From the NCBI GenBank assembly GCA_030052745.1, contig JANBVO010000017.1, positions 647,115-711,114 of the forward strand: DNA of 64,000 bases, read 5' to 3'. The position numbers were made by a program, and so were the translations under genes. The DNA comes from Pleurostoma richardsiae (Eukaryota > Ascomycota > Sordariomycetes > Calosphaeriales > Pleurostomataceae). The notes under the pieces are model-generated. The model saw nothing but the letters and a program-made list of their open reading frames with translations. It made no database searches and was not told where the DNA came from. Numbering within the stretch: position 1 is the stretch's first letter; every line of letters begins with the position of its first letter. This document shows positions 29,735 through 40,932 of this stretch, in pieces.

Positions 29735-30379
29735 ATGGCATCTCCCATCGTCACGATGAGCTTCACCGAGGCGGCTCAGAAGCGCCGCAGCATCCGCGCC
29801 CTCGAATCAAAGACGACGGTCCCCGACAGTACCATTGTCAGGCTGGCCGAGGCCGCCATCCTCACTGTCCCATCGGCCTTTGACAGCCAGTCGACTCGGC
29901 TGACGGTTGTGTTTGGGGATGACCACAAAAAGCTCTGGTCCATCGCTGCTGACGCGCTGCGGGCGAAGATTGGCGAGGAGCGCTGGAACAAGGGCGTCAA
30001 GGACCGTATCGCCGACTTTGCCAACGGCTACGGGACCATCATGTTCTGGGATGACCAGTCGTGCGCGGCCGCGATGAAGGAGCACGCGCCGGACATATAC
30101 AAGGACAAGACGGAGGAGTGGGTGCAGCAGAGCAACGGAATGCACCAGTACTACCTGTGGACTGCGCTCGAAGCCCTGGGGCTGGGGGTCAACCTGCAGC
30201 ACTACAACCCCCTCATCGATGCCGAGGTGCAAAAGACGTGGAGCGTCCCATGGAACTGGAAGCTGAAGGCACAGATGGTGTTCGGCGTACCTAAGGAGGG
30301 CAGCGCACCGGGAGAGAAGTCGCAGAAACTTCCCTTGGAGCAGAGGCTGCAGGTGTTTGGAGCGAATGCAGAGAAGTGA
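29735..30379 (+). CDS. Nitroreductase-family oxidoreductase, FRM2/HBN1-like
   Basis: Intronless gene for about 214 residues, the usual size of the fungal FRM2/HBN1 nitroreductase branch. These are FMN-dependent homodimers that reduce nitro-aromatics and are linked to lipid and oxidative-stress signalling in yeast. Visible landmarks are FTEAAQKRRSIRALESK (FMN-phosphate region), VPSAFDSQSTRLTVVFGDDH, ANGYGTIMFWDDQ, SNGMHQYYLWTALEALGLG and NLQHYNPLID. The C-terminal FGVPKEGSAPGEK and LEQRLQVFG are typical. I chose ATG 29735; the frame extends 51 bases further upstream only to a GTG. It is paired head-to-head with the MFS transporter, which suggests a detoxification pair (reduce and export), an inference from layout only. 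Confidence 0.88.
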   Translation: MASPIVTMSFTEAAQKRRSIRALESKTTVPDSTIVRLAEAAILTVPSAFDSQSTRLTVVFGDDHKKLWSIAADALRAKIGEERWNKGVKDRIADFANGYGTIMFWDDQSCAAAMKEHAPDIYKDKTEEWVQQSNGMHQYYLWTALEALGLGVNLQHYNPLIDAEVQKTWSVPWNWKLKAQMVFGVPKEGSAPGEKSQKLPLEQRLQVFGANAEK

Positions 30380-31500
30380 GGGTAAAGGTTGAACCCTGGA
30401 GAAAGAATCAAGTGAGGAGTGACTGATGGAGGAGAAGGGGAAGTCAATATTGATAGAGGAGTGAATGATTGCTGGAGGGGTTGGAAGTATCTTTCACATA
30501 CTAGATCGGATGAACACTAGACGTCGACGATCTTATTAGATCCCCTATATTCGATGGACCGAAATCAGCAGTACAATTATAACGCTGCTTCATAGGTCAG
30601 CGAGGGCATGCCAGAGAACTAGAATCACTAGATCAGCTTTGCAAAGTGAAATTGACAACTGCGAGTAGCTGCTGCGAGCTGTTTCGAAACGTCACATGAA
30701 AAGCCGCGGATGCACGTTTTCTGGATGTAATTAACGCTTCGAAGACACCGACAAGTGGATTAGACACGAAGTTTGGTAGTATACTCAAGAGGAAGAGCAG
30801 TGGCACTGTACTATGGAGAATGCCGACGCCTCGCAATGTGGCGACTTTTGTCTTCGCGACAAACGGCTTCTGCTCTCTCATCTGAATCGACGACATGATC
30901 TGGAACCGGTACGTGACGAACCTGCTACCTAGCCGATAGACCTTGAACAGGAATTTAGTCTTGAGTCGGACCCTCTTGCCCAAGCCGATGAGGACTGAGC
31001 CCAGATATTGGTGCGGCTTGTGTGGAAAGCTTGCATCTGCGGAATGTATTATAACGTCATGAAAACGAGGAATGTGCATGTTTGTCAGCACTGGCGGAAA
31101 GGTGACGACGTTAATTATTGGGCATGCATAGAGACGAATAAGTGGACATGTTGTCAAAGAGGACGTCTCGACTCTCTTTTGAAGCAAGGGATTTGGACTG
31201 CTGGTAGAGATAAGCCACAAAGCTAAATATAATCAAGAATTAGAAGCGTTTTTTGATGATGTTGCATCCAGCTTAGGATTTACATAAGATATAACTAATA
31301 GGTATCCATATAATTTTGCATAGTGACGGTTACAGTTACGGGCACCCGTACATTTAACTAGTGGATCCCCACATGTCAGGGTGAATTATTAAGCTGCCTC
31401 AAGAACCGGAAGCCTGACAACAGATTCGCGGACATTAACCGTGGCATCCATCCTCCAGGAGCTTCCTCTCTTAAGCATAGAGACATATAACAGAACCTCC
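30380..31500. other. Intergenic region
   Basis: No supported gene. The 195-codon minus frame at 30633-31220 contains a hydrophobic stretch (STVPLLFLLSILPNFV) but has no recognisable family and no clear start context. A short palindrome GTGGATCCCCAC lies near 31361. The 31210-31330 part is AT-rich. Confidence 0.4.
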
Positions 31501-33779
31501 ATGTTTTACAGATTCTCTGCAACCCCTGCAAAGGCACGCAACCGGACCAGAGGCTCCGGGTCGGCTCGCGCCAGCAACCCTAGCAACAACAAGGGTAGGG
31601 AGACAGACGCCAGCTCTCGCCCTGAACATACAGTTCTTCCGCTGGTCAGGCGGCAAAAGATTGCCAGAGCCTGTGACCGCTGCCGCCGGCACCGCATCAA
31701 GTGTGATGAGCAGAAACCGTGCGCACAGTGCGTTGGCATCAAGGCAAAGTGCACCGTGTCCAACGCCCCTTCTCGCTCCTCTCAGCCCAACAACTGCGAC
31801 ACCGGCCAGACGTGGTGCGAATCGTCGTCAGTACTCCCTCCAAGACCACCTTCTGCCTTCGCCTACTCATAATGCATGTCAGGTCCTCCGCCCGCCCTCA
31901 ATCAAATGACGGCCTGAAAGGCTCCAACGGCGCCAGGACCAGCCCGATCAGTCCATCTATCCCTTCCTCTCGCATGAGTATGAGCCAGGAGAGCCCCTGG
32001 GCGACAAGAACCCCGCCGGATAATGCCCTTAAGGAGACTTTAGACCTCGCCTCTCACATCCAGGACTTCTTCACCAGCGGGCAGCCGGTCTTGTCACATC
32101 CCTCTGCCCTCGCTGCCTGCCTCTTCCCCCAGCTCCCGTATCCCGCCATTCCTTCGGGGGAACGCCCTCTAGCGTCGAACGCGCTGCTCAGGAGCCAGCG
32201 GCGCTACTATCTCCGGCTTTTCTGGGATGCTTGCCACCCGCTTCTGCAGATCATGAGCGAGACAGAGTTTGTCGAGCTCGACGCCCTGCCGCCACCAACC
32301 ATGTTTAATGAGTATTCGGCAAGGAACGCCCTGGTCGATTCCATGATCGCTCTGGGAATACAGCACAGCCGTGCCACTGGTCTTGCCGGACGGATATTGG
32401 GTCTCCAGCAGCAACCCCCCCGGCAGTACTACCATGCAGCCCCATCACCGGAAACCGCCTGGCCGGGCTTCGAATACTTCCATCGGTGCCGTGAGTGCAT
32501 GAGGACCAACACGGAGATGACCTTGGAGGTCCTACGATGTCACGCTCTCATGGCCCTCTATCTCATGAAGGGAAATGATTTCCGCGATGCCTACAATCTT
32601 CTCGGCATCACTGTCCGCAAGGCCTACATCGCCAAACTCCATCGGCTGCCACCGAGCTATCTGCCCGAGGCGGAAAAGACTGCTCGCATGCAACTGTGGT
32701 GGGTACTCTTCTCCCTGGATCTTCAGTGCTCGCTGCAGCTCGACATGCCCGCGGCCTGCCAGAAGAGCTTCGTCAAATGCCCCTTTCCTGCCGAGGACGC
32801 CCTCGCCCGCTACGTCTCCTCTCCAAGCTATAGCGAGGGAAGCATGAACGCTTACACGTACTCCATTCGTCTGGTCAACCTCGCCGTTATTGTGACCGAT
32901 ATTGCCGCGTGCGTCTCGACCGCGGATCTCGTCGACGGCGACGGCAATAGCCCAGCAGCTCTTGAACACCACGCCCTCAACCTCTCCTCAGTCCTCCAGA
33001 ACCTCGAGGTCTGGCGCGACCAGCTGCCTTCAGAGCTGCTGCTCAGCTGGTGTGGGAATGGGTCCGGCGATACTGAGATGCTCGACTTTGACCGCAACCT
33101 GACCTTGCCCGCCTGGCTGCAGCGGCAAACGGTGCTTTTGGAGCTTCAATATCACAACGCATACACGCTGATTCAGCGTGCCTTCATCCGTCCCCGCTCC
33201 TCCTGCTCGCGCGATGCCGGAGGTATGGTCACCTCACCCGACTCCTGGCAACCGCACGTGGAGCTACACATTGCCAGCGCCCTCCACCATGCAATCAAAA
33301 TCGTTGACACGATCTTCACTGTTTGTTCCATGTCCGACGTCCTCTACGGCTGGTCAGAGGTCCTACCGCCGCTCTGGAACGCAACGCTGACAATCACGGC
33401 CTACGTCTACGCCAACTCGCTGAACTCCGTGGTGCCGCGGGCGCTAGACTCCCTCGCGCGCGCCCAGGCCATCTTCGAGTCCTTCTCCCCCACCTGCCCG
33501 ACTGCCCTCTCCGCAAAGGGCATTATCCAGTCGCTCGCCGATAGCCTGCAGAGCATGATGGCACAGGTCTCGTGCACAGTTGTCAACCATGATCCGATGG
33601 GCTGGGACCTCTTCGCGTCGCTGCTCAAGGAGCAGGAGACGTCCCCAGCCGGCCTGGAGAACGCTGCCTCGTCTAATGATCTTTGTGGCAGCGTGCTCTT
33701 CTCACCCATCATACCCTCGGCCTCGCACATCAGCACCCCCAAAGACAACTCGGCGACCATGCAGTTCGGCGACTTGTGA
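31501..33779 (+). CDS. Zn2Cys6 transcription factor (second regulator)
   Basis: Gal4-type regulator. The zinc cluster has Cys at about 58, 61, 68, 74, 77 and 84 (CX2CX6CX5CX2CX6C, in ACDRCRRHRIKCDEQKP) and sits after a basic N-terminus. One intron between about 31815 and 31881, ending TGCATGTCAG, is needed to join the cluster exon to the long second exon, because the two frames differ. The fungal_trans region includes YYLRLFWDACHPLLQIM, RNALVDSMIALGIQHSRA, LEVLRCHALMALYLMKGND, YNLLGITVRKAYIAKLHRL and QLWWVLFSLDLQCSLQLDMP. The ATG 31501 was preferred because the extension to 31441 begins with GTG. No leucine-zipper-like coiled coil is obvious. It lies between the MFS/nitroreductase pair and a gene-poor stretch, so its target genes are not evident. 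Confidence 0.87.
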
Positions 33780-36340
33780 AGCTTGCACCTAGCGGCGTGC
33801 CTACCACCTCTCGAAGGGCTATATTTAGGGCAAGGAGCGAAGATTACAATTACCACCGCTCATGGCTACTGAAAGGGTTACTGCTACAATAAGAACGATC
33901 ACCACCGCCGAGAGGTTGCGACGACGGGAAGATATGGAATACGATGGGTTCACACAGGCGAAAAGATCAGGGCGGAGAGCTATAACCAACAAGTCTTTAG
34001 AATAGACACCGATTGAGATCCAGGTCGGCATGCCTGGTGCTACATGCGTCGGCCAGCTAGCCATTCTGCACCCGACTGATGTACGTCAAGAGGAAGAAGA
34101 ACAAAAACTCAGAGAAAACTCATCGACGTGACTCGATACGAAGCTGTCGTGAAAGAGAACAGCCCGGAAGGTTGAGCTGGCAGGGTTGAAAGACCCGGCT
34201 GTGCCTGTATAGCCTGCTTGACGGAGGTGTAGTTGAGGTCATCCATACCACTGCCGATTGTGAAGAATTTGTTGCTCTGTTTCTGGACGAGTGCAGCGGC
34301 TGTGTGGGGCTGCCGGGTTCGGTTATGGCAGTGTTGTCCACCTAGGTGCCATTGAAGTTGCGGATCAAAAGATTAGGATTGATGTGTGCGGTGTTGTTGG
34401 AGCTGAAGAGGAGCACATAATAACCCTCCGTCACAGACATTGAGCAGGAGAGATTCCACTCCCCTTCGGTCAGCTTGCGTCCCTCAGATTGCCTGGGGGA
34501 GTGGAATCGGACTTGCTCTCAGGGTAGTCTGCACCGTGTTCATGTGGTGCTCACCGTCGTGATCTTGTTTGTGATAAGCTTGACGTCTCCTCGACCACCA
34601 TCAAAACCCGTTGTGCGCATGACACGGCTGCAATATCACAGGGGTGATCAACATGGGCCGTACAGGAACTCTTCACGCATGGGAATTTCACGCATAGGAA
34701 CAGGAAGGGGCAATACCCGACATACAGGCCATCGGAAAATGACTTGGAGGCGGATATCAGCCCATTGCCGGTCTACTGGTGAACAGCCATGCCATTGATG
34801 TCAGTGAGGGAAAAAGACAAAGTCAGCAGGGAATCGACAAATGGCTTAATAGCCTGAGGGTGCACCAGTGCTAAGAAACACCGCTTTAACTGAACATTAA
34901 TGCCTAGCCCCTACAGAAGTCGCTCTCCAGACTTAACCCAGGAAGTCAGCTGTCAAAATTCGACTCTGCACCGTCAACACCCGACAGCCAAGTCTGTAGA
35001 GCTCGTCATCCAGCCTGGCCAAGAGTCCTGGGCGTTATCCCTCGCGGCTAACAAATTTCTGTATTTGCTGTCCGAGATCTGACCCTGCGCCTCCACCTCC
35101 GCTGAACGTAGCCGTCCAAGCCAACGATCTTGGAATCAAATATTCCAGATTCAGCAACTCTACACCGTCACAGATCCCAGTGCCAACAATCCCCCGCCAG
35201 CGATCCCTCGCCAATCTCCCGTGCATTTAACTGCTCCGAGACAATGAATAACAATCTGTGCCCATTCTCACGTAGTCAATAACCTGGAGATCGAACCCGC
35301 GCAAACCACTGTTCCAGAAGCAATCATCTTGGGACGGCCGTGCGCTCTCCGTCGCGAAGTTGTTTCCTTGACCCAACCAGGCTAGATTTGACCATTTGAA
35401 CCAGCTATGGTCCTGGGCGTCGACCATTGCGGTCGATAATTATGGAATCCACCGTCCAAGAATCAACCCTACCCCTGTGATGTCCCGGAACGAGACGTTC
35501 TGGGACAGCCATCTCGCCGTCAACTGCTTATAACCATTTCGGGCGTTCAACATTACCATGATCTACTCTTCTGGTCGGCCCTGCCGGGTCAACCGCGGCG
35601 AGCAGGCCATAAGAGCTGGCGTGGTCAACCATCGCAGAACCAGACCTGCTTAATCAGCTATTCGGGATTCTAGAGTCAATGGCCAATTCGGCGTGCCTCC
35701 TGTCCGTCGTTTTTACCATGCCGTAGCCAATTCTGTAGCCAATTCCATCGGAACTCTCTACGAGATCCGCTATCACCTAGTCAGTCCGGCACGATCAACA
35801 TTGCTGATAGCGTCCCTGGAACGAATCGCTGGTGCTACTACATTGAACCCATCTGTACAGCTAGCCGCCCCAGCGTCAACCTCCAGCATTCTTCAGATTC
35901 AGCACTGTCATCAAACCTCAACGCTGCGCGTGACAATGGCCGGCCCAGCTCCACCTCGTTGGATAGCTCGTGCCATAATCTGGACCAAGCTCAAGAGTAC
36001 CTTGCCTCCGTAACCGTCACGTGTAGTGCCGCGCCTCCAGTCTCGGTGTTGACTGAAGACAAGACGGACCTAGTCCACGATGCAGGTCGGCCGACGGTCC
36101 TCGTTCCGGACAGTGTTAGCAGGTAGTGGCTTCCGGTTTGTCGTGATAGCCTTGAAGGCCACAGTGTGGCTCGGCTTGTCATGTCCTCGCGTGCCCTGGT
36201 GTCTCGTTTGCACATTCAAGTTCTTACAAGTCATACAGTCATTACAGAGCCTCTAGACCTAAAGAACCACAAGCGTCTTAAATTAACAGAGTTTCTTTAC
36301 TGCTTTATAGAGATACTATAGCCTATAAGACTATAAGGTC
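33780..36340. repeat. Gene-poor block with degenerate repeated words
   Basis: No gene is supported; all frames are short and lack family features. From about 34.9 to 36.1 kb the sequence shows the same style of degenerate words as 22.5-23.9 kb, for example CAGCTATTCGGGATTCTAGAGTCAA (35656-35680) and CCAATTCGGCG (35683). A direct duplication GTAGCCAATTC also occurs (35722-35745). The last 100 bp before 36340 are AT-rich and are the 3' flank of the hydrolase gene. Confidence 0.35.
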
Positions 36341-37310
36341 TTACTCAGCAAAAATACCCCCTAGAAACTCCATCTGGATGTCCATGTTCTTCTTGAAGTT
36401 TTCTCCTGTATATAGCTCGAAGTGGCCGACACCCTGAAAGATGTGTAGCTTTTTAGGTTCGAGAGCCTTCTCGTAGGCCGTCAGCTGGAGGTGGATGGGG
36501 GTCGTGACATCTTCGGCCGCGGCGATGATGAGCAACGGGGTTGGGGCGATGCGGTGCATAATAGACAACGGCTCAAGCATAGAGCTATACGTTAAGCTCT
36601 GGAGCGTAGTCATGGTCTCGTATTCCAGGCCTCGGGATGTCAGCTCAGCGGCGAACTCCGGAGCACCCTTGTCCTTCAGCACTGCCTTGGTCGTGCCTTT
36701 GATGACCTCCTCAGCCGTTTCGGGGAAGATGGGGATCATGGTAGGCTCTCCAGTGTTGGCGCGCTTGGAACGCTCCATGAGCAGAGCGACGGGATCTCCG
36801 CCAGCCGTCAGGGAAATCCACTCGCCAGAGACGAAGGGAACTTGCACAATAACGGCCTTGATACCTTTGTTGATGGACGCTGCGCACAGGGCAACGCCGC
36901 CAGACATGCTGGTGCCCCAGTACACTATCTTGGTGGCGTCAACATCCGGCAGGATGGAGGCGAAGGTAAAGGCATCGAAGTAGTCGCGTATCTGCATTTG
37001 GGGATCGACCTCGCTGCGAGGCATGCCGTCGCTCTCTCCGCAGCAACGGTTGTCGTAGACGAGAACTCCATATCCGGCGGCGTGGAAGCGGGCCGCAAAG
37101 TCGGGCAGATAATGTGTTCTCCGGCCTGAGAACTATTCGGTGGTTAGACTGATTGCCATAGATCAAACACGAGGCATGATATTCTTCAGAGGAGGTGCTC
37201 ACGCCATTGCTCATGATGATGCACGGCTTGTTCTCCCCAGCTGAGTGGAAGTCGCCTCGCAGAGTAAGGCCATCGTACGTCTTGAACTCAACCAACTTGC
37301 TCGAAGCCAT
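36341..37310 (-). CDS. Alpha/beta hydrolase (dienelactone hydrolase/acetyl-xylan-esterase-like fold)
   Basis: About 299 residues from two exons (37203-37310 and 36341-37132). The 70-bp intron has donor GTGAGC and acceptor GAATAG and joins CIIMSNG to FSGRRTHYLPDFAARF. The nucleophile elbow is GTSMSGG (GxSxG, Ser in the middle). The acid is Asp in AAAEDVTTP, and the catalytic His is in GVGHFELYTG. An oxyanion/strand region reads AAGYGVLVYDNRCCGES. The cap segment (LLMERSKRANTGEP) is short. No signal peptide, so cytosolic. The family cleaves esters, thioesters or lactones. Its position next to the CoA ligase and Baeyer-Villiger monooxygenase fits hydrolysis of an ester or lactone made by the latter, an inference from neighbourhood. 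Confidence 0.87.
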
Positions 37311-38124
37311 ATTAAAGTCTGGTCTGGAATGGAGGGCGGGTAGATTTGGAGATTCGGGGATAGTCTTGGAGGGAAGAATCGAAGTGTTTAGGGAAGCGGG
37401 CGTGAGTTGGGTCAACGCTATGCAACTGTGAGCTAGGTACTTGTGGCTTGCTTGGTTCTGTTTGCTGCATCAAGAACCTGGGGTGCAGTGCCACTTGTAA
37501 CATCTTGTATCTATACGCTGACCAAACAAGCGTCGTATACGCGTCGGCAGCATATGCCATGTGCCATCGCCACACAAGAGGACCCGTGTTTCGGAAGTCT
37601 AGGTGGTCCAGCGCCCCCACTCTGCGGGACTCGGGCACTGCCCTCGGCTGGAAAGCCCTCGGCTCTAGAGCGCTGCCTTGCCGAGGGCGCTTGTAAGACG
37701 TCCGGCTGTGGCGCCTTGGCTGGGGCGGGGACTACTGCACATGTACAGTACAATGTACGAAGCCATCACGAGGGTGCTAGGACGTATTGAGCTAGGCATA
37801 CCGACTGGTGGCTCGGCCATGATGTACGTCTCATGGTGCCTCTGACCTATGCAATCCAATTGTTGAGGTTCTCCAGGTCGACGCTAGCAGGAAGGCCATG
37901 ATGAGCGGGCCGAGTCTGGGGCGTACATAGTGCGCACCCAGTCAGCGATTCTCATGCTTCTGCTTGTGGTTGAGAACACTATCTCCACAGTTATATTGCA
38001 CCAGGGTAGAGGGAGGTGCCTGAAGATAAGCCAATCTATAATACTGATTCATCTATGCAGTTCGACCGATATCACAATGTAGATATCTAAGATCGGACGG
38101 AAGGGTCCAACACAACGCAATGGA
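37311..38124. other. Intergenic region, hydrolase promoter
   Basis: No gene seen. Three copies of the 9-mer GCCCTCGGC (37640-37648 and 37655-37663 direct, 37680-37688 inverted) form a possible hairpin about 330-380 bp upstream of the hydrolase start. Confidence 0.4.
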
Positions 38125-40207
38125 TCAGATCTTCGGCCCTGTCCTTTTCGTATTCGCCCTCTCCGCATCCCGCAGTAGGCGCCGCAGGATCTTGCCACTG
38201 GGACTCCTGGGAACAACATCGATGAACTCGATACCGCCATGTAGCCATTTATACGAAGCCTTGTTGTCGGCGACGTGTTTCTTGAGAGCCTCGATCCCGT
38301 CCGCATCGGACACTGACTTCCCTGCGGCTGACTTCACCACAAATGCTTTAGGAGTTTCGTCGGTGTATTCGTGGTCAACGGCGATGACGGCGCAGTCAGC
38401 CACAAAGGGATGGGCAAGGAGGCATGCCTCCAGCTCGGCCGGCGCGACCTGGTGTCCCTAGTGGAAGTGTCACTCAACTTGCCACGGTCCATAGAACTAG
38501 CGGCTGCACTAACCTTGACCTTGATCAGCTCTTTAATCCGGTCTACGATTACTACGTGCTCGTTTTCTTGCGGGGACTTTCGCACCACTACCTCGTCGCC
38601 TGTGCGAAGGTAGCGTCCGTCATCGAGCCAGACAAACGTCTCTGCCGTCGCGCGAGCATTGTCCAAATAGCCCAAGCAGATGCTGGGGGACTGTGCGTAG
38701 AGCTCTCCCGGTGTCTCGTACTCCGTGACCTCGTTGCCGTCGGCGTCAATGACCTTGCACTTCGTCCAGGGCATGAGCGAGCCTGAAGTTCCGGGCATGA
38801 TATCATGTTCACTAGTGCCGCAGATGGCGGTGCTGCTCTCAGTCAACCCTAGCGTGCGTGTCAGCAAATAGGCATACACTGCTAAAAATGAGAGAACAGC
38901 GAATGCGCTTTTAATAATACCATAGCCTTGTCCTACATTCCATTTTGGCCACAAGACCCGGACCTGCTCAATATATTCCAGGCCAATGGGTGCGGCACCA
39001 GAGGACATGAAGCGCACGCTGCTGAGATCGAACTGTCGACACTTTTCGAAGTTATTCACCATCTGGATGACAATTGGCGGTACCTAACATCGTAGCCCTG
39101 TCAGCTACCTTTGCGACCGGAAAATGATTGATGTGTTGAGTTAAGCGTACCACGAATAGCTGATTGACTTTGTACTTCTGCACGGCGGACATCATTCCCA
39201 GCAAGTTGTACTTGGGTAGCACGATCACCTCGTCGCCACGCCACATGCTCAAGTGGGATATAACAACTAGGCCGTAGATGTGGCTGAATGGGAGCACACC
39301 AGTTGCTACTTGTGTCTCGAAGTTATTCTTCGCCCGTGCAATCGATTCGTATGTCGTTAGCTGCAAACAGTTGCTGATGACATTATAATGTGAGACCATG
39401 ACACCTTTCTACAAGACGCCATAGAAGCAAAATCAGAGACGAATTCCCGAAGACGCAGGGGCAGCATTTTGCGGTCATGCTCACCGGGAGACCTGAAGTT
39501 CCGCTAGAAAAGTTTACAAAGGCGGTCTGGCGAGCGCCCTGTCCTCTGGTCCACTTCAGCGGTTGTAGCTGGGGTAGCAAGCGTCCCTGGGCGACCAAAC
39601 TATCAATAGTAACCAGATCCCCATGTGCAGGACGCTGAGCCTCTGTGTCAGTTTCAGGCACATGGACGAGAAAGATGCGTTCCCTCGGGATGCCGGCCAT
39701 GTTGGCTGCCGGAATGGCGACGGAAAGGAGCGAGACGCAAGTGAACATGACGGTCGCGTGCGTGGCGTGGAGCTGGTACTCTAACTCAGCGGCGTTGTAA
39801 GCGGCGTTGGCAGGTGTCAGGATTCCATTGAGGCGGTGGACTGCGTGAGCGACGGTGAGATAGTCAAGGGCATTGCTGGAAAATATGCACGCCATCTTGT
39901 CCCACTCTGTGCCCTCATCAGGTGCCCATCCTGTGGCGGCGCCGAGGGAGCGTGCGAGGAATTCCACTCGGCCCTTGACTTCAGCGGTTGTGTATGTCCT
40001 CCCAGAGAGCCCACAAGTGAAAGGGTTGCGGCATTTGGCGAGCGGCTGCGGACGCCGGCCATCGTCACTGTACATGATGTCACAGAGCGAGACGTTGTCG
40101 GGAGGGTCTGGTTATTGTCGCCGTGAGGGGCTATCACCACGACAATGAAGGAGGGCAGGCTCACCGAAGGGCAGATCGGGCACCCATGGAGGGGTGATAA
40201 AGACCAT
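38125..40207 (-). CDS. AMP-dependent acyl/aryl-CoA ligase (4-coumarate-CoA-ligase-like)
   Basis: ANL-superfamily enzyme of roughly 560 residues in about six exons; it activates a carboxylic acid as acyl-AMP and transfers it to CoA. The short first exon (MVFITPPWVPDLPF, from ATG 40207) joins to DNVSLCDIMYSDDG and GRTYTTAEVKGRVEFLA. The P-loop-like motif SSGTSGLP is followed after an intron by KGVMVSHYN. Then come ATGVLPFSHIYGL, SSVRFMSSGAAPIG, the adenine-binding YG-LTESS (split by an intron near 38850-38935), YLRTGDEV, VDRIKELIKVKG and the catalytic Lys region PRSPSGKILRRLL. The C-terminus (KRTGPKI) has no SKL-type peroxisomal signal. Fungal 4CL-like enzymes act on aryl or medium-chain acids; the exact substrate is not readable. 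It is divergent from the Baeyer-Villiger monooxygenase across about 725 bp. Confidence 0.9.
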
Positions 40208-40932
40208 TGCGCAATGGACGAACCTGGATGTTTGGCGGATGGGATGATAAGAACTCCAAGGAGTTGGCAAGCAGGTCGCAGGTGAAGACAGTGCGAGATT
40301 TCTGGATGGGGAGGAATCAGGACAGAGACTCAAGGTATGATGAGACAGTTACTAAGTAGGACAGGCATATATCGTGAAGTGGCGTTGGACCTCTCTACTT
40401 GAGGGCCGGATTGTAACGGTCGTCGTGATGACTACCTAGGAGCTTGCCGTTCCAACTGTCACGTTTTGGATTGAAAGGTCGAAGCCAGGCGAGAGAGGTG
40501 AAGCTCGGCCGGGGGTTGTAGGGACTAAACTCTGAACTCGGTAACACGTTTCAGCGGCGACTCGATGGATTGTTGTCCGAGGTTCGTGCAGTCGCTCTCC
40601 GCCTCGGCATTTCCACAGATGCAGCCCGATGGCGTGTATGGTCCGGGGTAATGATAGCTCGCACATGTCACTCTGTAATGGCGGACTAATTAATCCGTAC
40701 CTGGAAAGTGTACGCCGTTGCTCCTTTGGTGCGGTGGCAGGTGTACTGGCGATGCCGATACGTGCCATGTTTCTCATATAAACTGTTTTCGTTAAGCGCA
40801 CGCCATGTCCAGTTTCCTCCAGTTTGCACCATCCTGTGTCCCCGCGCACTGATTCGTATAATCAGTTGGTGATCGCCACCTTCAACAGTACCACAACGAG
40901 GCCGTATTCCTGTGCTGTAGTCCGAGAAAACG
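40208..40932. promoter_or_regulatory. Divergent promoter region, CoA ligase / Baeyer-Villiger monooxygenase
   Basis: Shared upstream region of two divergent genes, compatible with co-regulation. No TCGG-N5-CCGA site and no clear repeated palindrome is seen. Frames in it are short shadows. Confidence 0.45.

Noticed and set aside
30633-31220. 195-codon minus frame as a possible membrane protein
   Set aside because: One hydrophobic stretch only, no family likeness, poor start context and AT-rich degenerate surroundings.
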